NCBI RefSeq assembly: GCF_004027225.2
Contig: NC_044289.2
Span: forward strand, 8,411,761-8,475,760
Direction: 5' to 3'
DNA: 64,000 bases
Origin: Strigops habroptila
Lineage: Eukaryota; Chordata; Aves; Psittaciformes; Psittacidae
Part shown: in pieces, positions 61,544 through 64,000 of the stretch
How positions within the stretch are numbered: the first letter of the stretch is position 1
How the letters are laid out: every line of letters begins with the position of its first letter
Notes under the pieces: model-generated
Told to the model about the DNA's origin: nothing
The model's database searches: none
Seen by the model: only the letters and a program-made list of their open reading frames with translations
Made by a program: the position numbers and the translations under genes

Positions 61544-61676
61544 CAGGTGTAAACTTGGAGCAAATCTGAAATTCCACATCAGTTCTAATGCCCAGTGTTT
61601 CTGATTGACTGGTCAACTGCAATCCAGCCAGTCAGAAACACTGGGCCCAGGGGACTGGTGGAATTAAACCCACCTG
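61544..61676. repeat. long foldback; pre-miRNA-like hairpin or palindromic repeat
   Basis: The inner arms, 61590-61612 and 61624-61646, pair over 23 positions with one G:U and one A:C mismatch, around an 11-nt loop (tcaactgcaat). The left arm begins gcccagtgtttctga and the right arm ends tcagaaacactgggc. Below a small internal loop, aattccac (61570-61577) pairs with gtggaatt (61658-61665) and cagt (61580-61583) with actg (61654-61657). Further out, caggtg (61544-61549) can pair with cacctg (61671-61676) across an asymmetric insertion. The shape and size match a primary microRNA hairpin. Mature sequences I know, including miR-199, do not match. The alternative is an old palindromic repeat of the Eulor/MER type. 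Confidence 0.85.
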
Positions 61677-61679
61677 AGT

Positions 61680-62249
61680 TCAGTGCATGTCTTTTCCCAG
61701 TTAGAAAAAGATTACTGACGATGCTCATTTTGAAGATCCTAAATTCGTGACTCATTTCCTTTCTCCAAACAAGTTAACTGCAAGGTAAGATTCAACCCAT
61801 TTTTGGGGTACAAATTTATTTCTCTTACCACAACTCCACTAGCGTTTCCAGCTATGACATGTCCCCCATCACATGGCAAGAAAGCATCTGTGACACCATG
61901 TAATTTTCTTCAGGTTGTAGCCAGAACAATTTGAATTTAAACCAGTGTAGGGATAAATGGTTTCCAGGGAGGCCTCCTGGACCCACTGGAGTGTGTAGCT
62001 TCTCTGAGGGTGTAGCTGCATGTGGGTCACACACCAGCAGCATCCAAGCATCCCGCTTTGTTAGTGGGAAATGGAGAGCTGTGCAGATGGGAGACTCTGT
62101 GGGAAGTACTGGTCTGAATGAGGCAGGGCATAGGCTTGAGGAAATTGGTATATTTGAACTGTGGTCCAAATTGTAAGGATATTTTTTTTCCCTTAGTATA
62201 TGTAGCACAAATAGAAATTACCTGCAGTGGCATACCCTTTCTTTAAGAA

Positions 62250-62285
<36 letters not shown>

Positions 62286-62530
62286 AAAAATAATATGGAC
62301 AGGGTAGAAAGACCAGAAACATTTACTGGTGCTATTCCTATCCATTGTCATGATACAAGACCAAACTGTCAGTTACTGGGGATCAATGGCTATTTCTTCT
62401 TTTTTGGTTCTCCAGCAACTAGAATCTATTTTGATTTCTTAGTGTCCTTTCTAGTTATGCTGTATTACTCATAACTGCAGCGCAGTGGTAGCTGCCAATA
62501 CAAATTTAGTCTTTTCTGTTTATTCTGTAC
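61680..62530. other. non-coding stretch with a long poly(A)
   Basis: No gene is recognised. Open frames on both strands over 61852-62208 are of chance length. A slightly GC-richer patch at 61970-62110 has no recognisable repeat. Confidence 0.5.
62252..62283. repeat. poly(A) tract, A32
   Basis: Thirty-two uninterrupted A, followed by G and six more A. It is the longest homopolymer in the window. Such a pure tract is usually young, yet no retroposed body is recognisable upstream (catacccctttctttaaga). Confidence 0.95.
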
Positions 62531-62800
62531 TGTCCTGTCAAAGCAGATAAGTCTGCTTTGCATTGGAGCTCAAAAATTTAATTGTGGGAAAATGATGAGT
62601 CACTCCAGCTAAGGTAAACCAATGTCTGTGTCAGGGGACGTTCTTTTGATGTACAAAGCAATGAAATGACATTAGGGCCATGATCCAAAATCACCAAAAT
62701 CACCAAGTCTCACACAGAGGTGTCATTTACATTTCCCTGGGACAATGAGGCTTTTTGAACCAGAAAGAAGATTGATTTGGGATCAAGCTGGGGAAAAAAG
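62530..62800. promoter_or_regulatory. candidate regulatory block with a hairpin and AP-1 site
   Basis: It opens with a perfect 9-bp inverted repeat (CAAAGCAGA at 62539-62547, TCTGCTTTG at 62552-62560, spacer taag). A consensus AP-1 site TGAGTCA (62596-62602) is followed by a SOX-like ACAATG (about 62743) and a 10-bp tandem word (atcaccaaaa, about 62688-62705). Motifs and texture suggest a regulatory element. Conservation is unknown. Confidence 0.3.
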
Positions 62801-62804
62801 AGAA

Positions 62805-64000
62805 TAAACCAAGAAAGGGATTCTTCCAAGCTTTATTAGCGATTCAAGCCACCTACTTGTGAACATCTAATGAAATTTTCTCAAGAGACTGCTCAGAGCA
62901 TTTTCCTTTCTTATCCCTCTGAGATTGGCCATGAGATGATGGGAGTGACCATCTGTAGGAACGAGAAATGCAACCAAGCTGAGAGGAGCAGAGTCAGTCC
63001 AGTTTTGTCAAGGTTTGTCAGAATTGCTCTGCAACTGTCTCTGAAGGCTTTTTATTTCTCTTTTCAAGGATGAAGGTGTGGAAACCTATAGGTGATGTTG
63101 CATATTTCCTGGCATCATTCTCCATTGCAGAGCTGCATCTCTGAAATCCAGTTAATTTAAGAAGAGTTACACCAGCCTGAGTACTACATGTAACGTACCT
63201 TAGCAATCAGAGAATTGGGCCTTCTACACGTCTGGTGGTGCCGTTTGAAGGAAGGACAGCTTGAAAAACCCAGCCAAGCTGCCCTCTGCTGCCACCTCAG
63301 GCATATTTTGAATCTTTCCCAGGTTGAATGTTGCCCTCATCGATCCTTCCCTGACTACTGGAACTATGGCTGTGAAGATTTAGTTTCTTTTGAGGGCCTG
63401 CATCAAATATGCTTATCTGAGCTTCATTCACCTTCCTCTGCATTCTAGTCTGTTGAAGTAGACCTTTTCAAGGACAAATGTAGCAAGTCACACAATGACT
63501 AAATAAAGTCTGCAGGATTTCCTTGTGATATGATAAATTTTCAACACAACAAAGCAGAAATTAAGTAGAAATGCATAAGGAAATCCCATGAAGGACTGAT
63601 AGAAATGAATTCAGAACTTTTTGCAGCATAATTTGGACAAGACATAATAAAGTCCACCATATACAAGTGAGAAGCAATAAGTAAGAAGTATATAACTAGT
63701 AAACCAGCTCTCGATTAATTTATATTCTTTGCTACACATTTATGGTGAAACTCATCTGTGTATTAAGGGTCATCAGAAGGTTCTAGACAATACTGATGCT
63801 CTACTTATACTTCTTATTAAGGGTAAAACTCACCCTATTGAAGAGGACAAGCTTAAGATCTATGCACTCACTTAGTACCACTTATCCCAATTTTCACTTA
63901 ACAAGGGCGTAAGTAGTGTATACATCTGGATTGTCCTTCTGCACTAAAGTGAATTTTCTCCCTAGTAAATTAGATTGGTCTGATGTGTGCTTAAAAGGAA
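62805..64000. other. non-coding stretch to the window edge
   Basis: No gene is recognised. Frames at 62870-63448 overlap on both strands, are under 80 codons and show no domain. No repeat was identified up to the right edge. Confidence 0.5.

Noticed and set aside
1..64000. Prokaryotic system, CRISPR array, phage or defence island
   Set aside because: There are no coding-dense stretches, ribosome binding sites, operons or regularly spaced repeats. The sequence is typical vertebrate non-coding DNA.

Overview
This 64 kb window looks like non-coding nuclear DNA of a vertebrate, most likely a bird or another sauropsid. It is AT-rich and CpG-poor by eye (not counted). I found no bacterial gene structure and no rRNA, tRNA or CRISPR. 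The longest stop-free frame is 141 codons. At about 38% GC a stop is expected roughly every 15 codons per frame, so over six frames of 64 kb the longest chance run should be about 130-145 codons. No ORF here needs a gene to explain it, and none gives a protein I recognise. The sauropsid guess rests on two points: there are no Alu, B1/B2 or young L1 copies over 64 kb, and a diverged interspersed repeat at 25391-25530 is one I associate with turtles, crocodilians and birds. Fragments resembling the amniote-wide MIR SINE (30268-30400, 24385-24450, 43935-44008) fit any amniote. I saw no convincing CR1 copy.

The window therefore reads as a gene desert or the inside of a very large intron. Its recognisable content is: (a) a few old, decayed repeats; (b) microsatellites and homopolymer tracts; (c) blocks that look like conserved non-coding elements, with clustered homeodomain, AP-1/MAF, RFX-like, SOX/TCF-like and POU-like sites and fewer simple repeats than their surroundings; and (d) several inverted repeats. 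The candidate regulatory blocks are near 6340-6800, 10200-10440, 16140-16340, 23860-24300, 33420-33860, 36430-36720, 47380-47720, 50975-51110, 53090-53360, 59490-59790 and 62530-62800. Conservation is a guess from texture, because no alignment could be made.

The most striking object is a foldback at 61544-61676. Its inner 23-pair stem has one G:U pair and one mismatch around an 11-nt loop, and a second paired segment lies below it. This is the geometry of a primary microRNA hairpin, but it also fits a palindromic ancient repeat. Other items worth a check are a perfect 12-bp inverted repeat at 4894-4923, a MAF/AP-1 palindrome at 33589-33599, a hammerhead-like core in the old repeat at 25391, a 54-codon Ala/Glu/Leu-rich small ORF at 11292-11456, and three very short segments near 39-43 kb flanked by good splice-site sequences.

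No set of genes works together here. If the window has a function, it is most likely as a regulatory landscape for a gene outside it.
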